A program made the translations under genes and the position numbers. From Verrucomicrobiota bacterium (GTDB lineage Bacteria > Verrucomicrobiota > Verrucomicrobiia > Opitutales > Coraliomargaritaceae): a stretch of 41,801 nt of DNA. Below are positions 17,611-26,803 of the stretch, piece after piece. The DNA lies in contig JAURBE010000006.1 of NCBI GenBank assembly GCA_030829145.1, positions 1 to 41,801 of the forward strand, written 5' to 3'. Below the pieces are notes generated by a model that did no database searches, was not told where the DNA came from, and worked only from the letters and a program-made list of their open reading frames with translations. Positions within the stretch are counted from its first letter, which is position 1; every line of letters starts with the position of its first letter.

Positions 17611-18906
17611 TTATAGTAGTTCGGCGATGGAGCCGAAGTCCGGATCGTAAAGGCGCTTATAGGTACGTACTGCCAAGCTGTCGGTCAGGGCGGCAGTGAA
17701 ATCACACAGTCGGCGGTGGCGCGCGGTTGTGGTCGTCTCGTGTTTAATCAGCTCCTGCACTTGCACGGGTAAGATGCGGAGGCCGCTGCCGTCTTCGTTG
17801 GCACAGTGCTCGCAAAGGGCGCTGAAGAGCTTTCCTAAAATGTGGCCGCCTTTAAATTCAATTTGTTGAAGCTGCGGCGAGCGGAAAATTAGGTCGAGCG
17901 CGATGCGCTTATAGAGTTTGCTCTCGGCCTTGACTTCGGCAGCGATGGTGAGGTCGAAGGCGTGGCGGTTGGTGCGGTCGCTCAGGAATCCATCTCGCTT
18001 GGTCAGGGTGCAACCATGAACAAAGCGGCCGATGCGTGCGCCGAAATGAGATTCATAGCGGTCTTCGCGGATGACTTGGCAGAGCTTATCGATGAGTGCG
18101 CTTTCAGGGGCGTTAAGTGTTTGGCTTGCGGCCCACTCAGTGAGGCTACCGACATTGATATAGCGCGCATGGATGCCATCGACGATGTCATTCAATGAGT
18201 ATGCGGTGTCGTCCGCCCAGTCCATAATTTGGCACTCGATACTTTTAAAATCGTTCAGCGCTGTGGGTGTGCTGAGTGCTTCAGGGACTTGTTTGCTGTC
18301 GAAAATCGTGCGGCGCCAATGTACCTGTTCATCGTAGATAAAGTGGTGCTCGGGATAATTGAGCGTACCGTCTCGGTTTTGGCCGATGCATTCGCTATGG
18401 AGCGCTTTGTATTTCATCACGCCGTCTAGAAAGGCTCGGGTGGGGGCGATGCCTTTGGTTGCACCTGGGCGTTCGTAGATGAGTTCGGTAAGGATACGCA
18501 GGGTCTGGCCATTGCCTTCAAAGCCGCCATGTGGGCCCATCATCTCGTTGAGTTTACGTTCACCAATGTGACCGAACGGTGGATGCCCCATGTCATGAGC
18601 GAGACCCACTGCTTCAGTTAAGTCGGCATCAATATAAAAGGAGTCATTTAGCTGATCCGAACGGGCGCGCAAATATTCGCAAATCGATCGCCCGATTTTA
18701 GCGACTTCGATTGAGTGCGTCAGGCGTGTGCGGTAAAAGTCGTATTCGCCAGACTGGAAGACTTGCGTCTTGGATTGCAGCCTTCTGAACGGGTAGGAGA
18801 AGATGATACGGTCGCGCTCGATTTGAAAGGCGTTGCGATAATCGGACTCGGCGACTGGAGTATTAGGGAAGCGTTCGAGGTCGAAGTCGTTGTAGAAAGT
18901 GTTCAT
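17611..18906 (-). CDS. dgt: Deoxyguanosinetriphosphate triphosphohydrolase (dGTPase)
   Basis: 431 residues of an HD-domain hydrolase. The dGTPase start region [14 protein letters not shown] is followed by the metal motif [17 protein letters not shown] (His), [17 protein letters not shown] (His-Asp plus the conserved GHPPFGH) and [13 protein letters not shown] (the fourth ligand Asp). It hydrolyses dNTPs, chiefly dGTP, to nucleoside and triphosphate, controlling the nucleotide pool. Its length suits the shorter, non-E. coli subfamily. It is transcribed divergently from the secreted protein gene at 18967, with a 60-base gap between them. Confidence 0.94.
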   Translation of the reverse strand: MNTFYNDFDLERFPNTPVAESDYRNAFQIERDRIIFSYPFRRLQSKTQVFQSGEYDFYRTRLTHSIEVAKIGRSICEYLRARSDQLNDSFYIDADLTEAVGLAHDMGHPPFGHIGERKLNEMMGPHGGFEGNGQTLRILTELIYERPGATKGIAPTRAFLDGVMKYKALHSECIGQNRDGTLNYPEHHFIYDEQVHWRRTIFDSKQVPEALSTPTALNDFKSIECQIMDWADDTAYSLNDIVDGIHARYINVGSLTEWAASQTLNAPESALIDKLCQVIREDRYESHFGARIGRFVHGCTLTKRDGFLSDRTNRHAFDLTIAAEVKAESKLYKRIALDLIFRSPQLQQIEFKGGHILGKLFSALCEHCANEDGSGLRILPVQVQELIKHETTTTARHRRLCDFTAALTDSLAVRTYKRLYDPDFGSIAELL

Positions 18907-18966
18907 TATGCGGATCTAGCTTGTTTGCTTTGGATAGTCAGCTTACAAGCAAGCATGATCTCAACC

Positions 18967-19614
18967 ATGAAATATTCCAAATCTTCTTTCGTACTCGTCT
19001 GTCTATGTGCGGGTGTCGTATTGGCCGCTATTAGCTCGAGGGCGGAAGCTCGTATCGGGGAGCGCAAGGACTCAATTGAGCGACGCTTGTTTTCATCGGG
19101 TGGCATCGTGTATCGTGATGATATTGTTGAGCAAGCCCGCCGTAGGGGCATGCCTTATTTAAAGTATCTTGAGCTGCTGCCTGAATCGTCCGAAATCCGC
19201 ATCTATTATAAGACTGCAAATGGGCGTCGACCCGCATCTAAAGAGTTAGACGCAAAGCGTATCTTGGCAGGCTGGGATGTGCATGTACTTTATGTGGATG
19301 GTAAATCTGTGATCGAAGTCTACAAGCGCAGCCAAGCGATGACAGACTATGAGTATAACCAACTTCTAGCGCTACAGGCAGATGGCTCATATTGGAAAAA
19401 AAAGGAAAAAGCTCCTAAATCAGCTGATCAGCAGAAGTCAGCGGAGGATATCTCAGCGTTTGGTTACGAAATGCAGACTGCCAATGGTACCGTGGGCGCC
19501 AAGAAGATCGGCAATGGCTTACTGTTTTTTGATCGCGAGTTGGATCAATTGCTGGCTGAAATGAGTGATTCTGATCAGATGGAAAAGGCGCCGATCAGCG
19601 TGCAGGGCTTCTAA
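18967..19614 (+). CDS. Secreted hypothetical protein
   Basis: 215 residues from ATG 18967 (alternative ATG 18955). A clear signal peptide is present: MKYSKSS, then the hydrophobic core FVLVCLCAGVVLAAI, then a likely cleavage after SSRAEA. The mature part has mixed charge. It includes IYYKTANGRRPASKELDAKRILAGWDVHVLYVDGKSVIEVYKRS (about residues 78-120), which looks like a compact alpha/beta domain, followed by a Lys-rich linker (KKKEKAPKSADQQKS) and an acidic C-terminus. I do not recognise the family. An extracytoplasmic location is the only safe inference. It is followed by a small hairpin (TTGTGGG/CCCACAA, 19631-19653) without a T-tract. Confidence 0.75.
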   Translation: MKYSKSSFVLVCLCAGVVLAAISSRAEARIGERKDSIERRLFSSGGIVYRDDIVEQARRRGMPYLKYLELLPESSEIRIYYKTANGRRPASKELDAKRILAGWDVHVLYVDGKSVIEVYKRSQAMTDYEYNQLLALQADGSYWKKKEKAPKSADQQKSAEDISAFGYEMQTANGTVGAKKIGNGLLFFDRELDQLLAEMSDSDQMEKAPISVQGF

Positions 19615-19743
19615 GCCGACGATTTCGCATTTGTGGGTTGAAAAATCCCACAAGCATGGCTTGTTAGGCCGCGAGTATTAAAATGCAGTGACCACTGTTT
19701 TTGTGTGGTTCTAAGTTTCACGTGTTTCACTTTTTATAAGATT

Positions 19744-21201
19744 ATGGCAAAAGATTGGCTCGAAGGGATCGAAGAAGCGTATGACGTCGTGGTTATTGGC
19801 TCGGGATTAGGCGGATTAACCGGCGCGAATTACCTAGCGAAAAATGGTCATAAGGTGCTCTTGTTGGAGCATCATTATCAATTTGGTGGGCTCGCGACAT
19901 GGTTCAAGCGCCCTGGGGGGCATATTTTCGATATTTCCCTACATGGTTTTCCTCATGGTATGGTGAAATCCTGCCGCAAATATTGGACTAAAGAAATCGC
20001 TGATTCGATCCACCAGCTCAAAGATGTACGCTTCATCAATCCGCAGATGAATGTGTGGACCACTTTCGAGCGTGAAGATTTTACCAATATTTTGGTCAAC
20101 GACTTTAAGGTAGATCGTGATAAGGTCGAAGGGTTCTACGACCATTTGCGGGCGATGAACTTCTACGACGATAACACCCAGACGACGGGGGAAATGTTTG
20201 AGGAGTTTTTCCCAGGCCGTACGGATGTGCACCGGCTATTGATGGAACCAATCTCCTATGCAAATGGTTCGCATATTGATGATCCAGCGATCACTTACGG
20301 TATCGTATTTTCCAACTTCATGAGTAAGGGTGTTTTCACATTCCAAGGCGGCACTGATACGCTCATTAAAAAGATGGTGGCCGAGCTGAAGAGCAATGGC
20401 TGCGAAGTGCGAAAGTGTGCACTGGTTGAAGGCGTGGATGTGGAGGACGGTCAAGTTGTGGGCGTCCGAGTGCGTAGCCAAAATACTGGCGGTGAGGCCT
20501 TCCCGGTACGTTCGGTACGCTGTAAGGCGGTGCTTTCAAATGCCAATGTGCGCAATACGATTGAATACCTCGTCGGCGAAGATAAATTTCCGGCAGACTT
20601 TGTTAAGGAAGCCAAGGCGGTTCGCAATAATACCAGCTCTTGCCAAGTCTACATGGGCATCAAGAAGGGGGAGACGATTCCAAATATCGGTGACCTTGTA
20701 TTTACCTCGAGAGCACCTGAGTATACCATTAATGAGCTGACTTCGATTCACACCAGCAGCCATACCTTCTCGGTTTACTATCCGGAAACCCGCCCGCACT
20801 TGGCGAGTGATCGCTACACCGTGGTCGCTTCGCTCAATGCTCGTTGGGATGAGTGGGAACAACTAACAGATGAGGAGTACGAGGCTGAAAAAGCGCGTAT
20901 GTGTGAAGAATGTGTGAGCAGCTTGGAGACTTTTATCCCTGGCGTACGTGACAAGATCGACCACATCGAAGCTGCGACCCCACGCACCGTGAATTATTAT
21001 ACGAAGTCCATGCAGGGCACCTCATTTGGTACTAAGTTTGAAGGCCTGAAGGTCTCGATGGAGTTGTCAGAGAAAATCGGAGGCTTATACCATGCTGGTT
21101 CAGTTGGTATTATTATGTCTGGCTGGCTGGGTACGATGAATTACGGGGTGATCACCGCCAACAAGATCGACAAGCGCTTGTTTGAACTCTCGAAAGGGTA
21201 G
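19744..21201 (+). CDS. CrtI / retinol-saturase-like FAD-dependent oxidoreductase
   Basis: 485 residues. The N-terminal FAD motif is [31 protein letters not shown] (about residues 13-43), followed by [22 protein letters not shown], the RxGGxxFD-type segment of phytoene desaturases and all-trans-retinol 13,14-reductases. A later [14 protein letters not shown] block and the C-terminal [23 protein letters not shown] are also family-typical. The substrate is probably a polyene or other hydrophobic isoprenoid, but no carotenoid genes lie nearby; the next plus-strand genes are fabZ and a fabI-like gene 370 bases downstream. The ATG chosen gives the start at MAKDWLEG; a frame-open ATG 13 codons earlier adds an unlikely hydrophobic leader. 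Confidence 0.85.
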   Translation: MAKDWLEGIEEAYDVVVIGSGLGGLTGANYLAKNGHKVLLLEHHYQFGGLATWFKRPGGHIFDISLHGFPHGMVKSCRKYWTKEIADSIHQLKDVRFINPQMNVWTTFEREDFTNILVNDFKVDRDKVEGFYDHLRAMNFYDDNTQTTGEMFEEFFPGRTDVHRLLMEPISYANGSHIDDPAITYGIVFSNFMSKGVFTFQGGTDTLIKKMVAELKSNGCEVRKCALVEGVDVEDGQVVGVRVRSQNTGGEAFPVRSVRCKAVLSNANVRNTIEYLVGEDKFPADFVKEAKAVRNNTSSCQVYMGIKKGETIPNIGDLVFTSRAPEYTINELTSIHTSSHTFSVYYPETRPHLASDRYTVVASLNARWDEWEQLTDEEYEAEKARMCEECVSSLETFIPGVRDKIDHIEAATPRTVNYYTKSMQGTSFGTKFEGLKVSMELSEKIGGLYHAGSVGIIMSGWLGTMNYGVITANKIDKRLFELSKG

Positions 21202-21323
21202 CGTTCGCAACGTTTGTACACCTCAGCAATCCAGCTTTCAGTCCACTGCCAAGAGACTCCCGTTTGGATGCGTAAGCAACCTTACGAGTCGCCTGCAGCA
21301 TAATTGATGCAGTTATTTCTCGT

Positions 21324-21542
21324 TCATTCTTGATTAATCTTGTAGGCGAGTTTGAGCCCAATCACGCCGTCCACCCACGAATCGTCAATGTCCACTTTTT
21401 CGCTGCTGGATTTAAAACTCCACTTATGGTCAGTGTATTGAATGCCAGCATACGGAGTGAGTGATAGAGCGCCTTCAGGGAAAGCGACGTAGGCGATGGT
21501 AAGTTCCACGCCGGTGCGCTCGAAGTTGTTTTTAGCGTGCAT
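21324..21542 (-). pseudogene. Remnant of an outer-membrane beta-barrel protein (C-terminal part)
   Basis: A 72-codon minus-strand frame reads like the last strands of a porin: ELTIAYVAFPEGALSLTPYAGIQYTDHKW, then WVDGVIGLKLAYKINQE with alternating hydrophobic residues. A stop codon lies three codons before its first ATG, and nothing barrel-like continues upstream because fabZ begins there on the other strand. There is no signal peptide. It is best read as the decayed 3' end of a longer gene; a small novel protein is the less likely alternative. It occupies most of the 370-base gap between the CrtI-like gene and fabZ. Confidence 0.45.
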
Positions 21543-21571
21543 TTCGCGGGTTTAGTCATTGACTCGACGCT

Positions 21572-22015
21572 ATGGACGAAATTCTCCGCACAATACCACA
21601 CCGCCCCCCGTTTCTTTTTATCGACGAGATTGTCGAAATTCGTGAAGACGGCGCTACTTGTAAGCGTACGATCCGCATGGAGGAGCCGCAGTTTGAGGGG
21701 CACTACCCAGGAAACCCGATTATGCCTGGAGTCTTACTCTGTGAGGCTTGTTTTCAAGCCGGAGCTATTTATCTCGGTAAGCAGATCGAGAAGGAAGGCC
21801 GCGCGCTTGCAGATGTGACTCCGGTTCTTTCGCGCATCAGTGATGCACGCTTTAAGCAGATGGTGAAGCCTGGTGATGATGTGGTCATTGAGGTGACGAT
21901 GAAGGAGACAGTCAGTAAATTCTTTTTTATGAAGGGCAAAGTACTGAAGAACGGTAAGCCAGCACTCACGATTGAGTTTGCACTGGCAATGCTCGAAGCG
22001 GAGGCAGGTAAGTGA
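21572..22015 (+). CDS. fabZ: 3-hydroxyacyl-ACP dehydratase
   Basis: 147 residues, normal FabZ length. The hot-dog fold signature [13 protein letters not shown] opens the protein, and the active-site segment [23 protein letters not shown] supplies His44 and Glu58. It removes water from (3R)-hydroxyacyl-ACP in the fatty-acid elongation cycle. The stop codon overlaps the GTG start of the FabI-like gene by 4 bases, so the dehydratase and the following reductase are translationally coupled and act in consecutive steps. Confidence 0.93.
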   Translation: MDEILRTIPHRPPFLFIDEIVEIREDGATCKRTIRMEEPQFEGHYPGNPIMPGVLLCEACFQAGAIYLGKQIEKEGRALADVTPVLSRISDARFKQMVKPGDDVVIEVTMKETVSKFFFMKGKVLKNGKPALTIEFALAMLEAEAGK

Positions 22016-22821
22016 GTTTTCTAGCACTCGAAGGTAAGCGCTTCCTAGTCATGGGAGTTGCGAATCGAAAAAGTGTGGCGTGGGCGATTACCAAGTCCCT
22101 TGAAGCCGAGGGCGCAGAGGTGATTCATAGCGTGCGCTCCGAGGCACGTTTGGAGAGTTTACAAAAACTTCTTGGCGATCGCAAAGCATACATCTGCGAC
22201 GTGGAGTTTCCAGAGCAGATCGTTGCGCTCGCGGAGCAGGTGAGCGCGGAGTATGGCGAACTTGATGGCCTTGTACATTCGATCGCATTTGCAAACTATT
22301 CTGAGGGATTTAAGCCATTTCATGAGACCGTGCGAAAGGACTTTTTGCAGGCCACTGCAATCTCTGCTTTTTCTCTGATTGAAGTAGCGGGTGCCTTTAA
22401 GCCATTTTTGAAGAACGATGCTTCAGTGGTGTCGATCGGTATCTCATCTACAGATGTGACCGCAGAAAACTATGGTTACATGGCGCCGATCAAGGCGGCC
22501 CTCGAGACTTCGTCTTATAATTTGGCAAAATCGTTTGGAGCTGATACGCGCGTGCGGTTTAATACGGTGAATGCTGGACCGCTTAAGACCAGTGCCTCGG
22601 CAGGGATTCCCGGCTATTTGGAGAGCTATTTGTACGCAGAAAAGCTGACTTTTCGTAAGCAGAACCTGACGACGCAGGAAGTTGCCAACACTGCAGTCTT
22701 TTTGTTGAGCCCCGCTTCCACTGGTATCAATGGGCAGGGACTCGTGGTCAATGCGGGCATGGACCGTAACTATTTTGACAAAGAAGTGGTTAGCTTAGCG
22801 ATGCGCCCAGAGAAAAAGTGA
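22012..22821 (+). CDS. fabI: Enoyl-ACP reductase (FabI-like SDR)
   Basis: 269 residues. The GTG start at 22012 is set by a GGAGG 7 bases upstream and by the 4-base overlap with fabZ. The divergent SDR glycine region [14 protein letters not shown] is characteristic of FabI (GxxxxxSxAxxI). The catalytic Tyr154 and Lys161 are in [12 protein letters not shown], with the FabI Tyr-X6-Lys spacing. [13 protein letters not shown] follows, the loop over the substrate. The outer Tyr found about ten residues earlier in E. coli FabI is not present (Ile here), placing it in a divergent FabI branch. It reduces trans-2-enoyl-ACP using NAD(P)H. Confidence 0.9.
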   Translation: MSFLALEGKRFLVMGVANRKSVAWAITKSLEAEGAEVIHSVRSEARLESLQKLLGDRKAYICDVEFPEQIVALAEQVSAEYGELDGLVHSIAFANYSEGFKPFHETVRKDFLQATAISAFSLIEVAGAFKPFLKNDASVVSIGISSTDVTAENYGYMAPIKAALETSSYNLAKSFGADTRVRFNTVNAGPLKTSASAGIPGYLESYLYAEKLTFRKQNLTTQEVANTAVFLLSPASTGINGQGLVVNAGMDRNYFDKEVVSLAMRPEKK

Positions 22822-22848
22822 TCAAGCGACTTGTTGTGGCGTGCTTGA

Positions 22849-23883
22849 CTACGGCTCGACGAAGACTGGCATATTGACATGCACGGCATGCAGTACTGTT
22901 TGCGCATTCCAGTTGGCCAAGCGAAAGCATCCACTGGATTCAGTGCGGCCAACTTTTTCAGGTTCAGGCGTTCCGTGGATGCCATAGCTGGGTAGGTTGA
23001 GTCCGACCCAAACCGTTCCAACTGGGTTGTTGGGCCCGGGTTGAATGATGAATTTTTGAGTGATACCTTCGCGTGCTGCAGTGCTGGTTAAAATAGCTGG
23101 ATTGAAGGTATAGTTTGGCTCATTGACGCGAACGTTTACTCGCAGTTCACCGCTGGGGCGTTTTTCGATACGGCGAGCGATGCTAACTGGGCAGTGAAAC
23201 AGCAGTCGATGGTCGGCGCTAAAAGCCTGCAGGGCTCGCTCGGAGAGTTTGATCTGCAAGTAAGCGGCAGTTTCGTTAACGCGAAAGGGGGGTACGTATG
23301 GTATGAAGATCGTATCTCCAATCGATAGGTCGTGCCAGTTGGTGTCGGGATTTAAACTGTCGATTAAATCAGGATCGCTCTGTGATTGTTCGGCAATCAT
23401 TTCGCGGAGAGAATAGAAGCGCAGTTTGTCGAGCGCGCCAAGTGCCTGCCAATTTGGCGGCTTATTGCCCACATCACTGAAGTCTGCTCTGGTAAGTTCA
23501 CGTGTTATAAAAACCGGTTCTTGGATTTTTAAATCGTGAGCAGTGGTGACATCAAAGATACCTGTGAGCGGCAATTTATGAGCGGTCTGGTAAGCGAGCA
23601 GGGCGCGTTTGGTTTGTGAGCCATTAGTTCCGTCAATAGAGCCAGGGGAGAAGCCTTCTCTGGCTAGGGCGATTTGTAGTTCGGTGGTATTGTTAATCGA
23701 GCGTGCTGTATTCGCGATATTTGCGAGTTCGCGTAACTGCGGCCAATAATAAATAGTGGCAGCGATTAAGCCAAATAAGACGAATAGTCGGGCAAGCCAG
23801 TGTTTGAACACACTTGTCCTAGCCTGTTTGGCACGACGCTTGCGGGGCTTCGTTCTGCGTGAGCTAGTTGATTTTCTGGCCAA
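22849..23883 (-). CDS. L,D-transpeptidase (YkuD) with peptidoglycan-binding domain
   Basis: 344 residues. A strongly basic N-terminus (residues 1-27) precedes a single membrane helix (about 29-47). A PG_binding_1 domain follows (LQIALAREGFSPGSIDGTNGSQTKRALLAYQ, about 68-100), and then a LysM-like segment ending LSIGDTIFIPYVPP. The C-terminal YkuD domain ends in YGIHGTPEPEKVGRTESSGCFRLAN with catalytic Cys319 and upstream His303. The usual SHGC motif is SSGC: the His two residues before Cys is Ser317. The enzyme would link peptidoglycan stems or anchor proteins in the periplasm. It converges with fabI, with a gap of 27 bases. Confidence 0.9.
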   Translation of the reverse strand: MARKSTSSRRTKPRKRRAKQARTSVFKHWLARLFVLFGLIAATIYYWPQLRELANIANTARSINNTTELQIALAREGFSPGSIDGTNGSQTKRALLAYQTAHKLPLTGIFDVTTAHDLKIQEPVFITRELTRADFSDVGNKPPNWQALGALDKLRFYSLREMIAEQSQSDPDLIDSLNPDTNWHDLSIGDTIFIPYVPPFRVNETAAYLQIKLSERALQAFSADHRLLFHCPVSIARRIEKRPSGELRVNVRVNEPNYTFNPAILTSTAAREGITQKFIIQPGPNNPVGTVWVGLNLPSYGIHGTPEPEKVGRTESSGCFRLANWNAQTVLHAVHVNMPVFVEP

Positions 23884-24047
23884 AGTATTGGGTAGGACTG
23901 CTCATCAAGTCAGGGAGAGGTTTCATTTCAGAGCCCTTTATGGTGATCAGCGGGTGCGATTTGAGCGAATTACGTGGGCTCTTGTTGGTTGTGGACGCGC
24001 TTCGACATGATAGCAAGCATCCCCAGTAGCGTATTTTCGCCTAACCT

Positions 24048-24083
24048 AAAACGCCTCCTTTCTGTCGAAAGGAGGCGTTTTTT
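24048..24083. terminator. Bidirectional rho-independent terminator downstream of htpG
   Basis: A perfect stem AACGCCTCCTTTC/GAAAGGAGGCGTT with a 4-base TGTC loop has T-runs on both strands (TTTTTT on plus, TTTT on minus). On minus it follows the htpG stop by about 100 bases. On plus no gene lies upstream within the window apart from about 160 bases of non-coding sequence. The rest of the gap 23884-24186 holds no recognisable gene; it should contain the promoter of the L,D-transpeptidase. Confidence 0.85.
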
Positions 24084-24186
24084 GTTAAGGCATTTTAGCG
24101 AGTGCATGCGCTCGAGATCACGAAGCAGGTCGATTCGCTACAGTATTTTTAGCCAGACTTTCCACTCTGGGATTGCCTCGCTTAGA

Positions 24187-26070
24187 TCATTTGGAGCTGA
24201 GTTGCTCGAGGATCTTGTAATTACGCTGAATCATCGCAGACGGGTCTTCGAGAAGTCCTGCCGCGACGCGTGCATTGTCTAAGAGCTGTTCACTGATGAG
24301 CGAGGCTCGCACTTCGTCTGAACCATGCAGAGCAGCGAGGTTTTTTACGAGCGGGTGCCGCGGGTTGATCTGTAGCTTTACCGGCGGTTCTCCACCCATT
24401 GCTGCTGCATCGCCGCCTTGCTGTTGTTGCATGGCCTTCATCATCTTGCGCATCTGTGCGGTCATCATTTTGTCGCCATTAATAATCATGGCCGGACTGC
24501 CGACTAAGCGCTCGCTGGCAGACACTTCGCTGACGTTGTCCCCTAGCTTATTCTTAATGAATGTGCAGAGCCCTTCCGTTGCATCTGCGGAGAGTGCCTC
24601 TTCCTTGTCAGTGTCTGTTTCCGGAGCAATAGCATCTAGGTCGATGCCGTCGGAATCGGCCGAGACGAAGTTTTTCTCGTCAAACGCACGGGCGTGGTTC
24701 ATCACGAATTCATCGATTGGCTCGTAGAGGTAAAGTACTTCAATGTTACGCGCTTTGAAGGCTTCGAAGTAAGGACCAGTTTCGATTGCTTGGCGGCTGG
24801 CGCCGGACAGGTAGTAGATTTCTTTTTGCCCTTCGGGAGCACGTGAGAGATAATCTGCCAGGCTGGAAGTGCTGCCTTCTTCGGTGTATGATGACTCGTA
24901 GCGTAGAAGCTTTAGTAGCTGGTCGCGGTGAGTGAAGTCGGTGGTGACTCCTTCCTTGAGGAACAATCCAAAAGACTGCCAAAAATCGTCGTAGACTGCA
25001 GGCTCTTTCTTGGCCTTTTCTTCAAGTGTTTTAAGAAAGCGCTTGGTAATGACCTTATTCAGTTTCTGAATCAGGCTGCTGTCCTGCATTGATTCGCGAG
25101 AGATATTCAGCGGCAAGTCTGCACTGTCGACGACACCGCGCACGAAGCGCAGCCAGTCTGGCAGCAAGTTCTTTGGTTCGTTGTCGATCAGGACTTTGCG
25201 GCAGTATAGTGCGACGCCTGGTTCCATTCGGCCGAAACCAAACCCCTCCATATTTTCAGTTGGGGCGAACAGCAAAGCATTGATTTCAAGTGGTGCATCG
25301 GCGGCGAAGTGGAGCCAGAAACGAGGATCATCGAATGCCTTGGCTTGGAACTTGTAGAATTCCTTGTACTCCTCTTCGGTGATGTCGTTTTTGTTTTTAA
25401 GCCAGATCGCACCGATGGTGTTGAGGGCCTCGCCATCGACTTTGACTGGGAACTGCACAAATGCGGAATATTTTTTGATGATCTCTTCGATCCGGTCTTT
25501 TTTCGCGAAGTCTTTATATTCCTCTTTCAGCGAGATGACGATACGAGTACCGCGGCGCTCATCGTCTGTTTCTTCGATTTCATAGGAGCCAGAGCCATCG
25601 CTCGACCAGCAGAGGCTTTGGCCGTCCGCTTGCCATGAACGAGTGTAGACTTTTACAGAGTCTGCAACCATGAATACGGAGTAGAAGCCGACGCCAAACT
25701 GGCCGATCAAATTATCATTGCGCTCGCCGCCTTCTTTCAGGGCATTCAGAAATGCTTTCGAGCCTGAGTGCGCGATGGTGCCGAGATTTTCGATCAGCTC
25801 GTCGTGCGTCATGCCAATGCCAAAGTCTTTGATCGTAATCGTGCCAGCTTCCTCGTCCGCAGAAACTTGAATCTCAAGATCGAGGTCTGCGTCGAAGATA
25901 TCCTTTTCAGTGATTTGCGTATGGCGCAGTTTCTCGGTGGCATCCGATGCGTTGGAAACTAGCTCACGGACAAAGATTTCTTTATCTGTGTAAAGAGAGT
26001 GGACCACAATATCGAGGACTTGCTTGACCTCAGCTTGGAATTCGTGGCGTTCAGGTGTTTGTGTACTCAT
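24187..26070 (-). CDS. htpG: Molecular chaperone HtpG (Hsp90)
   Basis: 627 residues, full length. The N-terminal GHKL ATPase motifs are [14 protein letters not shown] (about residue 39), [14 protein letters not shown] (about residue 83; Phe where DNGIGM or DTGIGM is usual), and [15 protein letters not shown] (about residue 124). The middle domain carries [22 protein letters not shown] (catalytic Arg region), and the C-terminal dimerisation domain ends in [11 protein letters not shown]. Cytosolic ATP-driven chaperone induced by heat and oxidative stress. It is monocistronic, with a strong terminator downstream; no clear sigma-32-type promoter was found upstream. Confidence 0.97.
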   Translation of the reverse strand: MSTQTPERHEFQAEVKQVLDIVVHSLYTDKEIFVRELVSNASDATEKLRHTQITEKDIFDADLDLEIQVSADEEAGTITIKDFGIGMTHDELIENLGTIAHSGSKAFLNALKEGGERNDNLIGQFGVGFYSVFMVADSVKVYTRSWQADGQSLCWSSDGSGSYEIEETDDERRGTRIVISLKEEYKDFAKKDRIEEIIKKYSAFVQFPVKVDGEALNTIGAIWLKNKNDITEEEYKEFYKFQAKAFDDPRFWLHFAADAPLEINALLFAPTENMEGFGFGRMEPGVALYCRKVLIDNEPKNLLPDWLRFVRGVVDSADLPLNISRESMQDSSLIQKLNKVITKRFLKTLEEKAKKEPAVYDDFWQSFGLFLKEGVTTDFTHRDQLLKLLRYESSYTEEGSTSSLADYLSRAPEGQKEIYYLSGASRQAIETGPYFEAFKARNIEVLYLYEPIDEFVMNHARAFDEKNFVSADSDGIDLDAIAPETDTDKEEALSADATEGLCTFIKNKLGDNVSEVSASERLVGSPAMIINGDKMMTAQMRKMMKAMQQQQGGDAAAMGGEPPVKLQINPRHPLVKNLAALHGSDEVRASLISEQLLDNARVAAGLLEDPSAMIQRNYKILEQLSSK

Positions 26071-26184
26071 ATGTATGCTGTTTGTGTGTTCGTAAAAAAG
26101 AAGAGCAGGAAGCTAGCCAGCTACATGCAAAAATCAAGTGTTCTCCCTCATGGATTGTTCTTTGTGACCTGTCAGTGTCGAGAA

Positions 26185-26193
26185 TGGTATAAT
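26185..26193 (+). promoter_or_regulatory. Extended -10 promoter of the candidate small RNA
   Basis: TGGTATAAT is a perfect extended -10 element (TGnTATAAT). The -35 position (26165-26170) reads TGACCT, a weak match, which an extended -10 tolerates. Transcription should start near 26199. Confidence 0.6.
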
Positions 26194-26198
26194 TTAGC

Positions 26199-26389
26199 AT
26201 TATTTTTAAGATTCCTTGCTGACCTAGCAGACTATTTGGTGCAGATTTTGTGGGTGCTCAGCAATGCATTCAAAAAAACTAAAAAATAATTTGAACGTTC
26301 AGACGACTGGCCCGTCTATCTCTATATAACGGTATTTGTTAGTTTGTTGTTTGTAAAAGGCGTCGTCTCGAAAGAGGCGGCGTTTTTTT
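26199..26389 (+). ncRNA. Candidate structured small RNA
   Basis: This is the 190-base stretch between an extended -10 promoter and a GAAA-loop terminator, lying between htpG and the glutaredoxin gene, both on the other strand. Its predicted first bases ATTATTTTT (26199-26207) pair perfectly with AAAAATAAT (26282-26290). Nested inside, TTGCTGA (26216-26222) pairs with TCAGCAA (26258-26264). A second hairpin AGACG/CGTCT lies at about 26301-26317, then the terminator. The coincidence of predicted transcript start with the outer stem supports a structured RNA. I match it to no known class. A 21-codon frame (26264-26329, starting MHSKKLKNN) lies inside but has no SD sequence. Confidence 0.45.
26361..26389 (+). 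terminator. Rho-independent terminator of the candidate small RNA
   Basis: The 9-bp stem CGTCGTCTC/GAGGCGGCG has two G-T pairs and is closed by a GAAA tetraloop; TTTTTTT follows. There is no plus-strand protein gene upstream for it to end. The remaining bases to the glutaredoxin stop at 26484 show nothing recognisable. Confidence 0.85.
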
Positions 26390-26483
26390 ATGAACAAACC
26401 TCAGCTGTGACACTCAGAGAGTGGCGCTGTTTTCGGTCTTACGAATCAATTAGCAGGTCCCGATAGGGTCAGCCACTACACTG

Positions 26484-26747
26484 TCAAAGCTCAAGTTGTG
26501 CTTGGATGGCGGGCGCTTGTTGCAGCGCTGCTTGGAACTCTCCGATGTCAAAGTCGGCGACTATGAAATCGCCGAGCACAAAGGTCGGTGTCTTGGTCTG
26601 GCCACTGAGCTGTACCATTTGGTCCATGAAGACTTTGTTACTACGTACTTCGCGTGTTTCTAGGCGAATGTTGTTTGCGCGGAAGTAGCTGAGCGCTTCG
26701 TCGCACCATGGGCAGCCATTTTTGATATAAAGGATCGGTGTATTCAT
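26484..26747 (-). CDS. Glutaredoxin-family thiol protein
   Basis: 87 residues with a thioredoxin-fold pattern. The active site CPWC is at about residues 12-15 (YIKNGCPWCDEALSYF), and the cis-Pro site is QTKTPTFVLGDFIVADF. It resembles GrxC-like or UXX-star glutaredoxins, which reduce disulfides or glutathione mixed disulfides in the cytoplasm. It lies 56 bases upstream of the glgE stop on the same strand, but a shared transcript with the GlgE/GlgM genes is not needed to explain it. The exact subfamily is uncertain. Confidence 0.88.
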   Translation of the reverse strand: MNTPILYIKNGCPWCDEALSYFRANNIRLETREVRSNKVFMDQMVQLSGQTKTPTFVLGDFIVADFDIGEFQAALQQAPAIQAQLEL

Positions 26748-26803
26748 TCTGTGTGATCTAGATTGTTATACTCGGAAAATGCTACTGTAAAAGGCTGAGG
26801 CAA

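Noticed and set aside
25999-26289. Plus-strand open frame over the htpG start
   Set aside because: It is mostly antisense to htpG, its product has no recognisable features, and it crosses the small RNA promoter.
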